Shown piece after piece: positions 15,736 through 25,466 of a stretch of DNA of 64,000 bases. This DNA is from Sulfitobacter sp. F26204 (GTDB lineage: Bacteria; Pseudomonadota; Alphaproteobacteria; Rhodobacterales; Rhodobacteraceae). The notes under the pieces were generated by a model. That model searched no databases and was not told the origin of the DNA. It was given only the letters and a program-made list of their open reading frames with translations. Made by a program: the position numbers and the translations under genes. Each line of letters begins with the position of its first letter. Positions within the stretch are counted from its first letter, which is position 1. The DNA lies in contig NZ_JAPMLQ010000001.1 of the NCBI RefSeq assembly GCF_026410305.1, positions 558,001-622,000 on the forward strand, read 5' to 3'.

Positions 15736-17955
15736 ATGAGTGACAAACCCAAGCGCAAACGCCCCTTGGTGGCGGATAAGCGGTATCCGGCCAAAGGCAA
15801 GGCCGCGGCCAAGAAACCGGTCAGGAAACCGACCAAAAAGGCGGCACCGGCGCGGCGCAAGGCCACGAGCCCCAAACGGGCGCGTCGCGGTGGCATCGTT
15901 GGATTTCTCGCAGCTCTTGTGTCCTGGATCCTGCGCATGATCTGGAAAATCACCTGGCGGTTGACGGCGGTGGCTGTGCTGGTGCTGGCGCTTGCGGTTG
16001 GCTATCTCTACACCACCCTGCCGCCACTTGAGGCGCTGCTGGATGGTCGCGCCAAGGGGTCCGTGACCCTGCTGGATCGCAATAACGAAGTGTTCGCATG
16101 GCGCGGTGATCAGTTTGGTGGCGTGGTCACGGCCTCTTCTGTATCGCCGCATCTCAAGAATGCCGTCATCGCGACCGAAGACAAACGGTTCTATCGCCAT
16201 TTCGGTGTCAGCCCGCGCGGTATCGCATCCGCGGTCAAGATCAACCTTTCCGAAGGACGGGGACCCTTGTCGGGACATGGCGGGTCTACAATAACACAAC
16301 AGGTGGCCAAGCTGATCTGTCTGGGCGAACCTTTTGATGCCTCGACTGGGATTACCGAAAAGGAATACGAAGCGAATTGCCGCCGATCGTCGATCCAGCG
16401 CAAGGCCAAGGAAGCGTTGTTTGCCATGGCGATGGAAGCAAAATATTCCAAGGACGACATTCTGTCGATCTATCTGAACCGTGCCTATATGGGCGGCGGT
16501 GCTTTTGGGGCCGAAGCCGCATCACAGCGGTTTTTTGCGAAACCGGCATCGGCGGTGAATGCGGCGGAGGGTGCGATGCTGGCAGGGCTTTTGACCGCGC
16601 CAAGTTCGCTTTCGCCGACGAGCAACCTGGATCGGTCGCAAAATCGTGCCGCAACTGTAATCCGGTTAATGCGGGATCAAGGGTATCTTACCGACCAAGA
16701 GGCGGCGGCGGCGACGGCCAATCCGGCCGAGCTGTCGGAGGCGGCAGAGGCGCGGGCAGGGGGCTATTTTGCCGATTGGGTGATGTCCACCGGGCCGGAA
16801 TTCTTTACCCGAAACACCACCGAAGACGTGCGTATCACCACCACACTGGACCAGCGTATCCAGAAAGCCGCCGAAGAGGGGTTGAAATGGGTGTTCGACA
16901 ACAAGGTGCGGGACGGATCCAAGGCGCAGGCTGCGATTGTAGTGATGTCGGCAGACGGGGCGGTGCGGGCGATGGTTGGGGGGCGGCGCACGAAGGTATC
17001 AGGCGCATTCAACCGGGCGACCCAGGCGCTGCGCCAGACCGGATCGGCATTCAAACCGTTTGTCTATGCGGCGGCGCTTGATCTGGGATATTCGCCGAAT
17101 GACCTGATCAAGGACGAACCCTATTGCCTGAACATTCCCGGATCCGGTGAATGGTGTCCGCGTAACTATACCAACAATTTCAAGGGAACGGTGACGCTGA
17201 CGGAATCGCTCAAACAGTCGTTGAACATCCCTGCCGTCAAAATTTCGGAAAGCGTGGGCCGTGAACTGGTTAGCCATGTGGCTACGCAGTTCGGCATTCA
17301 AAGCGATCTGGCGATCGGTCCGGCTTTGGCTCTTGGGGCGTCGGAAAGCACCCTGATCGAGATGACAGGTGCCTATGCTGGCATCCTGAATGGCGGTTCC
17401 TCGGTCACGCCCTATGGTTTGGTCGAACTGTCGCTACTGGGGGACGACGAACCGTTGATGGGCAGCGGTGGCGGCATCGGCGAACGGGTGATCCAGGAGG
17501 ATGCAGCGCGCCAATTGGTCTATATGATGGAAAAAGTCATTTCCGAAGGCACCGGCAAACGGGCGCAGTTCGGAGGGCGTGAACTGGCGGGTAAAACCGG
17601 CACAACCTCGGCTGCCAAAGATGCATGGTTTATCGGTTTTTCCGCAGATTATGTGGCCGGTGTCTGGATGGGGTATGACGACAATACGCCGCTAAAGGGT
17701 GTGACGGGTGGTGGTTTGCCGACAGACATCTGGCGCGAAGTGATGAGCCGCGTGCATGAAGGATTGCCGGTGAAGCCGTTGCCGATGTCTGCCCCGGTGC
17801 CACAAAGTGGTTTGGGTGAAGCGCCGCCGGCACCGCAACAACCGCCTTCCAACCCAGGCAAACAAGGCACGATCATTGATCAGGTGTTGCGCGATATTTT
17901 TGGCGGGGATGGCAATGGCACGATAACGACCGCGCCGAATGCCGGTGACCGGTAA
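15736..17955 (+). CDS. Class A penicillin-binding protein (PBP1A/1C-type)
   Basis: A 739-residue bifunctional peptidoglycan synthase. Order: Lys/Arg-rich cytoplasmic tail, one membrane anchor (about 72-93), GT51 glycosyltransferase domain with catalytic Glu148 in ATEDKRFYRHFG and the STITQQVAK motif, then a transpeptidase domain with Ser437-x-x-Lys440 (GSAFKPF), an SLN motif near 495 and Lys620-Thr-Gly (AGKTGTTSAAKDAWF). It polymerises and cross-links peptidoglycan in the periplasm. ATG 15736 is favoured over GTG 15673, though the ribosome site is weak for both. The C-terminus is Pro/Gln-rich and unstructured. Monocistronic, divergent from glnK-amtB. Confidence 0.92.
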   Translation: MSDKPKRKRPLVADKRYPAKGKAAAKKPVRKPTKKAAPARRKATSPKRARRGGIVGFLAALVSWILRMIWKITWRLTAVAVLVLALAVGYLYTTLPPLEALLDGRAKGSVTLLDRNNEVFAWRGDQFGGVVTASSVSPHLKNAVIATEDKRFYRHFGVSPRGIASAVKINLSEGRGPLSGHGGSTITQQVAKLICLGEPFDASTGITEKEYEANCRRSSIQRKAKEALFAMAMEAKYSKDDILSIYLNRAYMGGGAFGAEAASQRFFAKPASAVNAAEGAMLAGLLTAPSSLSPTSNLDRSQNRAATVIRLMRDQGYLTDQEAAAATANPAELSEAAEARAGGYFADWVMSTGPEFFTRNTTEDVRITTTLDQRIQKAAEEGLKWVFDNKVRDGSKAQAAIVVMSADGAVRAMVGGRRTKVSGAFNRATQALRQTGSAFKPFVYAAALDLGYSPNDLIKDEPYCLNIPGSGEWCPRNYTNNFKGTVTLTESLKQSLNIPAVKISESVGRELVSHVATQFGIQSDLAIGPALALGASESTLIEMTGAYAGILNGGSSVTPYGLVELSLLGDDEPLMGSGGGIGERVIQEDAARQLVYMMEKVISEGTGKRAQFGGRELAGKTGTTSAAKDAWFIGFSADYVAGVWMGYDDNTPLKGVTGGGLPTDIWREVMSRVHEGLPVKPLPMSAPVPQSGLGEAPPAPQQPPSNPGKQGTIIDQVLRDIFGGDGNGTITTAPNAGDR

Positions 17956-18076
17956 GCGCCGCTTAACCTAAATGTCAGGCTGAGGGCCATCGCAATCCGA
18001 TCTTAATGCTTCGTAGTTTAACTGCTTCGGAAATGCCCTGCGTCACGCCGCAGACCGAAACCGGAGCAGTGCCCCC

Positions 18077-19810
18077 GTGAATGCGGAAAAACCCAATCGT
18101 GGATATGCAGAATTGCGCGCGGTGCGCCGGCGCAGTCGCGTGTTGTTGTGGTTTGTTGGATTGTTCAGCCTGTTTGCCAATCTGCTGATGCTGACCGGCC
18201 CGATGTATATGCTGCAGGTCTATGACCGCGTGCTTGGTTCCGGATCGGTGGAAACCCTGGTTGCACTGTCTTTGCTGGTTGTGTTTTTGTTCGGGGTTCT
18301 GGCAATCATTGACGGTGCGCGTGCGCATATCATGGCGCGGATCGGCATGCAGTTTCAGCGTGATCTGGATCAGCGGGTGTTTGACGCGATGCTGCGCAAA
18401 TCCGCTGTTTTGGGTGATGCGCAAAGCCGTGCGGGCTTTGACCATCTGGATGCCGTGCAGAGATTGTTGGCGGCACCTGTAATCATCGCTGGATTTGATA
18501 TGCCCTGGACGGTGATTTTCTTTGGGGCGATTTTTGTGTTCCATCCCTTGTTGGGCTGGCTCGCCTTGGGCGGGGCGGCCACGCTGGTCATGATTACAAT
18601 TGCCAATCAGATACTGTCACGGCGCAGTCAGGCAGGCGCGGGAGAGGCGGCGCGTCAGGCGGATAGCGTGGCAGAGCAGATCATGACCGAGGCGGAAACC
18701 GTCAAGGCGCTGGGCATGGGCGAGGCGGCCATGGCGCATTGGAAACAGGTGCGGCTGACTGCGCAAACGCAACAGATGTTTTCATTGGATCTGGGCAGCG
18801 GGTTCTCGGCATTGACGCGTACACTGCGGTTGTTACTGCAATCCATGATGCTGGGTCTGGGCGCATGGCTGGTGCTGGGTCAGGCAATGACACCGGGGGG
18901 GATGATTGCCGGTTCCATCTTGCTGGGTCGTGCCCTTTCTCCGATTGAAACGCTGGTGCATCAATGGCCCGTAGTGCAACAGGGAGTACAGGGGTGGCAC
19001 GGGCTTGCACATTTGTTGAACGCGATACCGATACAGGAGGAGCGTTTGCCGCTGCCTGAGCCGACGGGACAATTAAAGGTGCATGCACTTACCCTCGTTC
19101 CGCCTGGAGAGCGCAAGGCGGTGCTGAAATCCGTCAGTTTCCACGTCGCACCGGGCCAGGCGGTTGGCATTATCGGACCCTCAGGAAGCGGAAAATCAAG
19201 TCTTGCCCGGGCGTTGAGTGGCGTCTGGCCGGTCGCAGGCGGGGACATCCGGCTGGATGGGGCAACATTGGATCAATACGGTTCAGAAACCTTGGGAAAA
19301 CACATCGGGTATTTGCCGCAGCGGGTGCAGTTTTTCGACGGGACTGTGGCACAGAACATCGCACGGCTGGCGCAGCATCCTGATGAAAGCAAAGTAGTCG
19401 AAGCGGCCAAATGCGCAGCGGCGCATGACATGATCCTTGGATTGCCGCAAGGTTACGACACTCTGGTCCAGGCAGGTCGCTTGCGCCTGTCTGGTGGCCA
19501 GATGCAACGGATTGCGCTGGCGCGTGCGCTATATGACAATCCGGTCGTGCTGGTTCTGGATGAACCAAACGCCAACCTCGATAATGCCGGATCGCAGGCG
19601 TTGAATATGGCGGTGCGCCGGATCAAGGCGCGCGGCGGTGCCGTATTGATCATGGCACATCGGCCGGCAGCCATACAGGAATGTGAGATGTTGCTGGTGC
19701 TGGACGGTGGCGTGCGCATTGCCTTTGGCCCCAAGGACGAGGTGTTGTCAGGCATGGTCAAGAACGTCGAGGCCATCCGGCGTCCGCAAAGGGCGGCGGG
19801 GATGACATGA
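18077..19810 (+). CDS. Type I secretion system permease/ATPase (PrtD-like)
   Basis: A 577-residue fused ABC exporter: an N-terminal membrane domain with about six helices (18-300), beginning NLLMLTGPMYMLQVYDRVL, a hallmark of PrtD/LapB-type exporters, then an ATPase domain with Walker A GPSGSGK at 367-373, signature LSGGQ near 471-475, Walker B VLVLDEP and an H-loop in MAHRP. It energises one-step export of proteins with a C-terminal, often RTX-type, signal. The stop overlaps the next gene by ATGA. No outer-membrane TolC or RTX substrate gene is nearby, so partners must be elsewhere. Confidence 0.92.
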   Translation: MNAEKPNRGYAELRAVRRRSRVLLWFVGLFSLFANLLMLTGPMYMLQVYDRVLGSGSVETLVALSLLVVFLFGVLAIIDGARAHIMARIGMQFQRDLDQRVFDAMLRKSAVLGDAQSRAGFDHLDAVQRLLAAPVIIAGFDMPWTVIFFGAIFVFHPLLGWLALGGAATLVMITIANQILSRRSQAGAGEAARQADSVAEQIMTEAETVKALGMGEAAMAHWKQVRLTAQTQQMFSLDLGSGFSALTRTLRLLLQSMMLGLGAWLVLGQAMTPGGMIAGSILLGRALSPIETLVHQWPVVQQGVQGWHGLAHLLNAIPIQEERLPLPEPTGQLKVHALTLVPPGERKAVLKSVSFHVAPGQAVGIIGPSGSGKSSLARALSGVWPVAGGDIRLDGATLDQYGSETLGKHIGYLPQRVQFFDGTVAQNIARLAQHPDESKVVEAAKCAAAHDMILGLPQGYDTLVQAGRLRLSGGQMQRIALARALYDNPVVLVLDEPNANLDNAGSQALNMAVRRIKARGGAVLIMAHRPAAIQECEMLLVLDGGVRIAFGPKDEVLSGMVKNVEAIRRPQRAAGMT

Positions 19811-21132
19811 AAAGGGGTGCGCAACGACCGGATCCGCGCGCCGGTCTTTCCGCGCGGCCTCAGATTTTCACCGGCTGCGCTGCTATTGCCGTTCTGGTGG
19901 TGGGCGTGTTCTACTGGGGGTTTCGCGCAGCAATATCCGGTGCAGTTGTTGTTTCCGGCACGATTGAGGGTGCGCAAAATCGCCAGGTTGTCCAGCATCC
20001 AACGGGGGGCGAGGTGGCTGCGGTAAATGTCCGCGACGGGCAACATGTCACTGCCGGCGAGGTTTTGTTGCAACTGGATACACTGCGTCAGCAGGGGGCA
20101 CTGGCCTTTGCCAAGGCGCAATTGTTCGAATTGCGCGCCCGCCAGCAGCGTTTGCATGCAGAGCAGGCAGGTCATCGGTCGGTCGAATTTGATGCGGGGA
20201 TGGCCGCGCGTGGTGCGGACAACCCGGCATTTGCAGAGATATTGAACAGGCAGCGCATGTTGTTTCGTATCCGGCAACGCAACATCGACAGCGAAATGAT
20301 CCGGTTGGAAAATCGCAAAGAACAAATCGCGACCGAGATGCAGGGTCTGGATGCCCGCGAAACCGCACTGTTGCGGCAGCTTGACCTGAACAGGCAGGAA
20401 CTGGAGACACAGCGGTCATTGCGGACGAGGAAGCTGACCTCGATCAATGCGGTGATTGGTCTGGAGCGTGAAGAGGCGCGACTGCAAGGTTCTCTGGGGG
20501 AACTGGCGGCTGATCGGGCTGTTGCAGCACAACGGATGATTGAGGCCGATCTGGAGTTGACGCGCATCGTGGCGAGACATCTTGAATCGGGGCTGACCAC
20601 GGCGCAGGATCTGGATGCACCGATCCGGGAATACCAGCGCGACGTGGCTGCGCTGCGGCTTGAGATTGCGCAGGCCAAGGTGCGCGCACCTGTTTCCGGG
20701 ATTGTCTATGGCATGACGATCCGCGCCGGGCGGGCGGTCTTGCGGCCGGCTGAACCGGTGCTTTATATCGTGCCGCAGAACCGTGGGCTCATTGTCGCTT
20801 TGACCGTGCAACCACGCCAGATTGATCAGGTGGCACTGGGCCAAAGCGTGAAACTGCGCCTGTCCGCGCTTGATCAGGAGATGACGCCCGAGGTCCAGGG
20901 CAGGGTCATCCAGATGTCAGCGGATGTCATCACCGATCCGGCAAACGGGCAGAGTTATTACCGGGTGGAAATGGAACTGCCTGCCGCAGAATTGCAAAAG
21001 TTGCCTGTCGGTGTACAGCTTTTGCCGGGGATGCCTGTTGAGGCGTTTATCCACACCAAAGCACATTCTCCGATGGTCTATCTTGTCAAACCCCTGGCGG
21101 ATTATTTTGCGCGTGCTTTTCGCGAAAGCTAG
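19807..21132 (+). CDS. HlyD family type I secretion periplasmic adaptor
   Basis: A 441-residue membrane-fusion protein coupled to the exporter by a 4-base overlap. It has an N-terminal membrane anchor (about 20-42), a lipoyl/barrel-sandwich half (VVVSGTIEGAQNRQVVQHP, EVAAVNVRDGQHV), a long alpha-helical hairpin rich in Arg/Glu/Gln (about 100-280), the second lipoyl half (VRAPVSGIVYGM) and a C-terminal beta domain. It bridges the inner-membrane ABC exporter and an outer-membrane channel. Full family length; substrate unknown. Confidence 0.92.
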   Translation: MKRGAQRPDPRAGLSARPQIFTGCAAIAVLVVGVFYWGFRAAISGAVVVSGTIEGAQNRQVVQHPTGGEVAAVNVRDGQHVTAGEVLLQLDTLRQQGALAFAKAQLFELRARQQRLHAEQAGHRSVEFDAGMAARGADNPAFAEILNRQRMLFRIRQRNIDSEMIRLENRKEQIATEMQGLDARETALLRQLDLNRQELETQRSLRTRKLTSINAVIGLEREEARLQGSLGELAADRAVAAQRMIEADLELTRIVARHLESGLTTAQDLDAPIREYQRDVAALRLEIAQAKVRAPVSGIVYGMTIRAGRAVLRPAEPVLYIVPQNRGLIVALTVQPRQIDQVALGQSVKLRLSALDQEMTPEVQGRVIQMSADVITDPANGQSYYRVEMELPAAELQKLPVGVQLLPGMPVEAFIHTKAHSPMVYLVKPLADYFARAFRES

Positions 21133-21197
21133 GTCTTTTCGTTTGCGCTGAACAGGGCTAGCTTCCGGCGCAATACAATCACAAAGGAGTATCCATC

Positions 21198-21656
21198 ATG
21201 TCCATCGCCAACCGTCTTGCTGAACTGGGTGTCACCCTGCCTGATGCGCCAGCCCCGGCCGCCAATTATGTGCCCTATGTCCAGGTGGGCAATATGGTCT
21301 ATGTCTCGGGCCAGATAAGCAATGGACCGGATGGTCTGATTACCGGCAAACTGGGCGCCGACATGGACGTTGCGGCGGGTGCTGAAGCTGCCAAGACCTG
21401 TGCAATCAGCCTGCTGGCGCAGGTCAGAGCCGCCTGTGGTGGCGATATTGAGCGGCTGGTCAGGGTTGTGAAATTGACAGGTTTTGTAAATTCCACGGAT
21501 GATTTCACCGATCAGCCCAAGGTGATCAACGGCTGTTCTGATTTTCTGGTAGAGGCGTTGGGTGACAAGGGGCGTCATTCCCGTTCTGCCGTATCCGCAC
21601 CATCGCTGCCGATGGGCGTTGCTGTCGAAATCGAAGGTATTTTCGAAATCGCATGA
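21198..21656 (+). CDS. RidA family protein (YjgF/YER057c/UK114)
   Basis: A 152-residue protein. The RidA core shows YVSGQISNGPDG near residues 35-46 and HSRSAVSAPSLPMG with the imine-binding Arg near 131. Its length and the start SIANRLAELGVTLP place it in the longer RidA group typical of proteobacteria. RidA enzymes hydrolyse reactive enamines and imines made by PLP enzymes. ATG 21198 follows AAAGGAG. It overlaps the glycerophosphodiesterase gene by ATGA, starting a run of mostly coupled genes that reaches mscS at 24822. Confidence 0.88.
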   Translation: MSIANRLAELGVTLPDAPAPAANYVPYVQVGNMVYVSGQISNGPDGLITGKLGADMDVAAGAEAAKTCAISLLAQVRAACGGDIERLVRVVKLTGFVNSTDDFTDQPKVINGCSDFLVEALGDKGRHSRSAVSAPSLPMGVAVEIEGIFEIA

Positions 21657-22414
21657 CGTTGCATCGCGCTTTTTATGACATCCCGCTCGCGCATCGGGCG
21701 TTGCATGATGTGAATGACGGCCGGCCTGAAAACAGCCGCGCCGCTATTCGCGCAGCAATCGAGGCGGGCTATGGGATCGAAATCGATGTACAGCTCAGCG
21801 CGGACCAGGGGGCAATGGTCTTTCATGATTATGCCTTGGACCGGCTGACCGATGCCAAGGGGGCCCTGCGGTTGTGCAGCGCTGCCGAGCTGAAAAAGAT
21901 TCCGCTGACCGGTGGGGACGAAGGTATCCCAAGCCTGGCAGAGATTCTGGAGATTGTCGCAGGTCAGGTACCACTGGTGATCGAATTGAAGGATCAGGAT
22001 GGAGCGATGGGACCGGACATAGGACCGCTGGAGCAGGCCGTGGCGAATGCGTTGGTCGGCTATCAGGGGTTGGTTGCGGTGATGTCGTTCAACCCGCATT
22101 CGGTGGCACAAATGGCGGCATTATGTCCTGAAGTTCCGCGGGGGATCGTCACCAGTGCCTTTCGGTATGAGGACTGGCCGTTGCCACGTTCGGTCTGTGA
22201 CCATTTGCGCGAAATACCTGATTATGATCGCGTCGAGGCCAGTTTTGTCAGCCACGAAGTGATTGATTTGGCTGCCCCGCGTGTGGCTGCGCTGAAAGAT
22301 CAGGGGGCGATGATCTGTTGCTGGACGATCAGAGACCCGGTTCAAGAGGAGATTGCGCGCCGGGTGGCGGATAATATCACCTTTGAGGGCTATCGCGCGG
22401 TGATTGATGGTTGA
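21653..22414 (+). CDS. Glycerophosphodiester phosphodiesterase
   Basis: A 253-residue GDPD-family TIM barrel. The catalytic HR pair lies in LAHRALHD, the metal site in GIEIDVQLSADQ and MVFHDYALDRLT, and the later ELKDQ provides another metal ligand. It hydrolyses glycerophosphodiesters to glycerol 3-phosphate and an alcohol. No signal peptide, so cytoplasmic. The start overlaps ridA by four bases; the FemAB-like gene follows after 49 bases. Confidence 0.88.
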   Translation: MTLHRAFYDIPLAHRALHDVNDGRPENSRAAIRAAIEAGYGIEIDVQLSADQGAMVFHDYALDRLTDAKGALRLCSAAELKKIPLTGGDEGIPSLAEILEIVAGQVPLVIELKDQDGAMGPDIGPLEQAVANALVGYQGLVAVMSFNPHSVAQMAALCPEVPRGIVTSAFRYEDWPLPRSVCDHLREIPDYDRVEASFVSHEVIDLAAPRVAALKDQGAMICCWTIRDPVQEEIARRVADNITFEGYRAVIDG

Positions 22415-22463
22415 TTCTGTCGGTTTGGGCCACAGATAACATCCAAGGCAGCGAGGGCAGCAG

Positions 22464-23651
22464 ATGAACGCGCAGAGTATCGACATCCGGCTGATGGGCG
22501 ACATTGCCGAGATTGGTCAGACCGAATGGGATGCCTGTGCCTGCCCCGAAACGGCCGATGGCAGCCCGCCGCGCGATCCGTTTACCACATATCGCTTTCT
22601 GTCGGCACTGGAAGACAGCGGCAGCGTTGGCCCCGGAACCGGCTGGCAACCACAACATGTAGCGGCCTTTGTTGATGGCCGGATGATCGCGGTTGCGCCA
22701 CTCTATGCCAAGATGCATTCACAGGGTGAATATGTGTTCGATCACAATTGGGCAAATGCATTTGAACGGGCGGGGGGGCAATATTACCCGAAATTGCAGA
22801 TCGCCGTACCACATACCCCAGCAACCGGTCGCCGTTTCCTGACCCGTCCAGGGTTTGAAGACATCGGCAGGCAGGCGTTGATCCAGGGGGCAGTCCAGGT
22901 CACAGAAAACAACAATCTGTCCTCATTGCATATTACGTTCTGCACCGAGAAAGAGGCGCGCTTTGCCCAGAACCTCGGGTTGATGGTGCGCAAGAACCAG
23001 CAGTTTCACTGGCACAATGACGATTACTCCGATTTCGACGGGTTTCTTGCCAGTCTTAGTTCGCGCAAACGCAAGAACATCCGTAAGGAACGCGCGCAGG
23101 CGCAGGGGTTTGGCGGCACGATCGAGACCTTTTCGGGTGATCAGATCCAGCCGGAACATTGGGACGCCTTCTGGCAATTCTATCAGGACACGGGGTCACG
23201 AAAATGGGGGACGCCCTATCTAACCCGTGCGTTTTTTGACATCATGCAGGACAGGATGCGCGATGACATCGCCCTGGTACTGGCGCGGCGCGACGGTCGG
23301 TGGATTGCCGGGGCGTTGAACTTTATTGGTGCAGATGCGTTGTACGGTCGATATTGGGGCTGTGCCGAACATCATCCCTGCCTGCACTTTGAACTGTGTT
23401 ATTATCAGGCCATCGACATCGCCCTTGCCAAGGGGCTGCGGACAGTCGAAGCAGGCGCGCAGGGCGAACATAAACTTGCTCGCGGGTATTTGCCGACTGC
23501 GACATGGTCGCTGCACTGGATGCGGGATGCGGGATTTGCCAATGCGGTGGGCGAGTATTTGCAGGCGGAGCGTGATGCAGTTGACCATGAGATTGAAGTT
23601 TTGACAGAATACGGACCGTTCAGACGGGTCCAGGTTGAGGAACAGGAATGA
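22464..23651 (+). CDS. FemAB/GNAT-like acyltransferase (DUF482-type)
   Basis: A 395-residue protein of the peptidogalycan biosynthesis/recognition (PF04339-like) group, a FemAB-related double-GNAT fold. Recognisable stretches are [18 protein letters not shown] near residue 37, [15 protein letters not shown] near 90, and [16 protein letters not shown] near 195, then [17 protein letters not shown] and [19 protein letters not shown] in the C-terminal half. The acceptor is not known. Its 3' end overlaps phhB by four bases. Confidence 0.85.
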   Translation: MNAQSIDIRLMGDIAEIGQTEWDACACPETADGSPPRDPFTTYRFLSALEDSGSVGPGTGWQPQHVAAFVDGRMIAVAPLYAKMHSQGEYVFDHNWANAFERAGGQYYPKLQIAVPHTPATGRRFLTRPGFEDIGRQALIQGAVQVTENNNLSSLHITFCTEKEARFAQNLGLMVRKNQQFHWHNDDYSDFDGFLASLSSRKRKNIRKERAQAQGFGGTIETFSGDQIQPEHWDAFWQFYQDTGSRKWGTPYLTRAFFDIMQDRMRDDIALVLARRDGRWIAGALNFIGADALYGRYWGCAEHHPCLHFELCYYQAIDIALAKGLRTVEAGAQGEHKLARGYLPTATWSLHWMRDAGFANAVGEYLQAERDAVDHEIEVLTEYGPFRRVQVEEQE

Positions 23652-23956
23652 CAGAGAAACTGAGCGAAGAGACACGGCAAACGGTATTGAAACCTTTGTT
23701 CGGATCCGGTTGGGCTATGGTCGAAGGCCGCGATGCAATTCACAAGACATTTGAATTCGGGAATTTCGTGGATGCATTCGGTTGGATGACTCGGGTCGCT
23801 ATCTGGGCGGAAAAATGGGATCACCATCCGGAATGGAGCAATGTATACAAGACGGTCGAAGTCACACTGACGACCCATGACGTAGGCGGATTAAGCGCGC
23901 TGGATGCCAAATTGGCACGCAAGATGGACGGGTTGTGCAAGGGTGGACAGGACTGA
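23648..23956 (+). CDS. phhB: 4a-hydroxytetrahydrobiopterin dehydratase
   Basis: A 102-residue pterin carbinolamine dehydratase. The family core [15 protein letters not shown] has the His-His-Pro-Glu-Trp active-site cluster, followed by [18 protein letters not shown]. It dehydrates 4a-hydroxytetrahydropterin, recycling the cofactor of aromatic hydroxylases; no phenylalanine hydroxylase gene is in the window. It overlaps the FemAB-like gene by ATGA and shares one base with the mscS start. Confidence 0.92.
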   Translation: MTEKLSEETRQTVLKPLFGSGWAMVEGRDAIHKTFEFGNFVDAFGWMTRVAIWAEKWDHHPEWSNVYKTVEVTLTTHDVGGLSALDAKLARKMDGLCKGGQD

Positions 23957-24822
23957 TGGAGGATGTGGAAAACACGATCAAATCCGCGATGACAACCGAG
24001 ATCTGGCAGGGCAAGTCGATGGCGGATCTGTTGACGCTTGAGTTCCTGGCCTCTGCAGCAGGGTCTTTGTTAGGGGCTATTGCGATCCTGCTGCTGGGGT
24101 GGATCGTTTCATCGTGGTTGCAAGGACGCGTATCCAATCTGGGGCGCAGGAACAAACATCTGGATGAGATGTTGTTCGATTTCCTTGCCTCTATCGTGCG
24201 CTATGTGGTCCTGGGCTTTACCTTTCTGTTTGTACTCAACACCTTTGGGGTCCAGACCACGTCGGTTGTCGCGATCATCGGTGCGGCTGGTCTGGCCATT
24301 GGTCTGGCCTTGCAAGGTACGTTGTCCAACGTGGCAGCGGGGGTCATGTTGATCCTGTTCCGTCCGATCAAGATTGGCGATTTTGTGGAAGTTGCGGGCG
24401 AGATGGGCACGATCAGGCAGATAAACCTGAACTTCACAGAGCTTGCCGATACCAGTAATGTGCAGGTGATTGTCCCGAATGCAAAGGTCTGGGGCAATGT
24501 GATCACCAATTATTCCACAAATGACCGACGCAGGGCCGAATGGACATTCGGTGTCGGATATGGGGCCAATCTCAAGGATGCGGAAACGATCATTCGTGAT
24601 ACAATTCTGGCCGATCCTCGCGCCTTGGACGAGCCGCCCCCCTTTGTTCAGGTTACAAACCTGGGTGATAGTTCCGTCGATTTTCTGGTGAGGGTGTGGT
24701 GCAATGCATCCGATTATTTTGTCTTTAAAGCTGATATGACGCGGCAGGTCAAAGAAGCGCTGGATGCTGGAGGTGTCGATATTCCGTTCCCGACACGCAC
24801 GATGATTCAGGCGTCAGGGTAA
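23956..24822 (+). CDS. Small-conductance mechanosensitive channel (MscS family)
   Basis: A 288-residue inner-membrane channel with three N-terminal membrane helices. The pore helix TM3 is clear in GAAGLAIGLALQGTLSNVAAG (about 106-126), followed by the beta domain start PIKIGDFVEV. It opens under membrane tension to release osmolytes during hypo-osmotic shock. ATG 23956 has GGACAGGA upstream and is preferred over GTG 23935, which lies inside phhB. An inverted repeat follows at 24842. Confidence 0.9.
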   Translation: MEDVENTIKSAMTTEIWQGKSMADLLTLEFLASAAGSLLGAIAILLLGWIVSSWLQGRVSNLGRRNKHLDEMLFDFLASIVRYVVLGFTFLFVLNTFGVQTTSVVAIIGAAGLAIGLALQGTLSNVAAGVMLILFRPIKIGDFVEVAGEMGTIRQINLNFTELADTSNVQVIVPNAKVWGNVITNYSTNDRRRAEWTFGVGYGANLKDAETIIRDTILADPRALDEPPPFVQVTNLGDSSVDFLVRVWCNASDYFVFKADMTRQVKEALDAGGVDIPFPTRTMIQASG

Positions 24823-24841
24823 CACGCGAGAGCGGTATGAA

Positions 24842-24862
24842 CGGGGCGCTTTTTGCGCCCCG
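24842..24862. terminator. GC-rich stem-loop between convergent genes
   Basis: CGGGGCGC at 24842-24849 pairs perfectly with GCGCCCCG at 24855-24862 around a TTTTT loop. It sits between the convergent mscS and peroxiredoxin genes and probably terminates one or both, although no clear T run follows on either strand. Confidence 0.55.
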
Positions 24863-24870
24863 CTCGTCGA

Positions 24871-25359
24871 TTACATGGAGGCCAGCAGGCCCTCACCACC
24901 GGAGACTTCGCAGACACCGGGGTTTTCTTCTTCCTGCAGCAGGGTCACCTTGCCGTCATCGACCAGCATCGCATAGCGTTTGGATCGTGCGATCAGGCCT
25001 GCGGGGGCTGCATCAAAATCCATTCCAATTGCCTTGGTAAACTCGGATGAAGCATCGGCAAGCATCGTGATGCCTGCTGCCGTTGCGCCTGTGGCCTCGC
25101 CCCAGGCGTTCATTACAAAGGGGTCGTTGCAGGAAATACAGATGATTTCGTCTACACCTTTGGCGTCAAACTGGTCCTTGGTACGCACGAATGAGGGCAC
25201 ATGCGCAGAGTGACAGGTCGGAGTGAAGGCACCCGGTACGGCAAATACCACGACTTTGCGGCCCTTGACCTTGTCGGCCATGCTGACGGGCGCGGGCCCC
25301 TCTGCACCCATCTGAACCAATGTTGCATCCGGCAGCAAGTCGCCTTGGGAAATTGTCAT
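24871..25359 (-). CDS. Peroxiredoxin (Prx5-like)
   Basis: A 162-residue peroxiredoxin. The peroxidatic Cys49 lies in VPGAFTPTCHSAHVPSF, the signature of the Prx5/type-II group. A second cysteine in GVCEVSGG near the C-terminus could be the resolving residue, as in atypical two-Cys enzymes. It reduces hydroperoxides with glutathione/glutaredoxin or thioredoxin. Cytoplasmic, monocistronic, convergent with mscS and divergent from the flavoprotein reductase across a 107-base spacer. Confidence 0.92.
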   Translation of the reverse strand: MTISQGDLLPDATLVQMGAEGPAPVSMADKVKGRKVVVFAVPGAFTPTCHSAHVPSFVRTKDQFDAKGVDEIICISCNDPFVMNAWGEATGATAAGITMLADASSEFTKAIGMDFDAAPAGLIARSKRYAMLVDDGKVTLLQEEENPGVCEVSGGEGLLASM

Positions 25360-25466
25360 GAGAAATACCTTTCATTTGATTGCGCTTGTCTGTGTCAAAC
25401 ATATAGGTTTTGCAAGCGGGCACGACCAGTCATTCGAAGTCACAATAATTGCGCGGGAGAAAATTC

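Noticed and set aside
17953..17965. TAAGCG/CGCTTA palindrome overlapping the PBP stop codon
   Set aside because: Too short, with a one-base loop and no T run to be a terminator.
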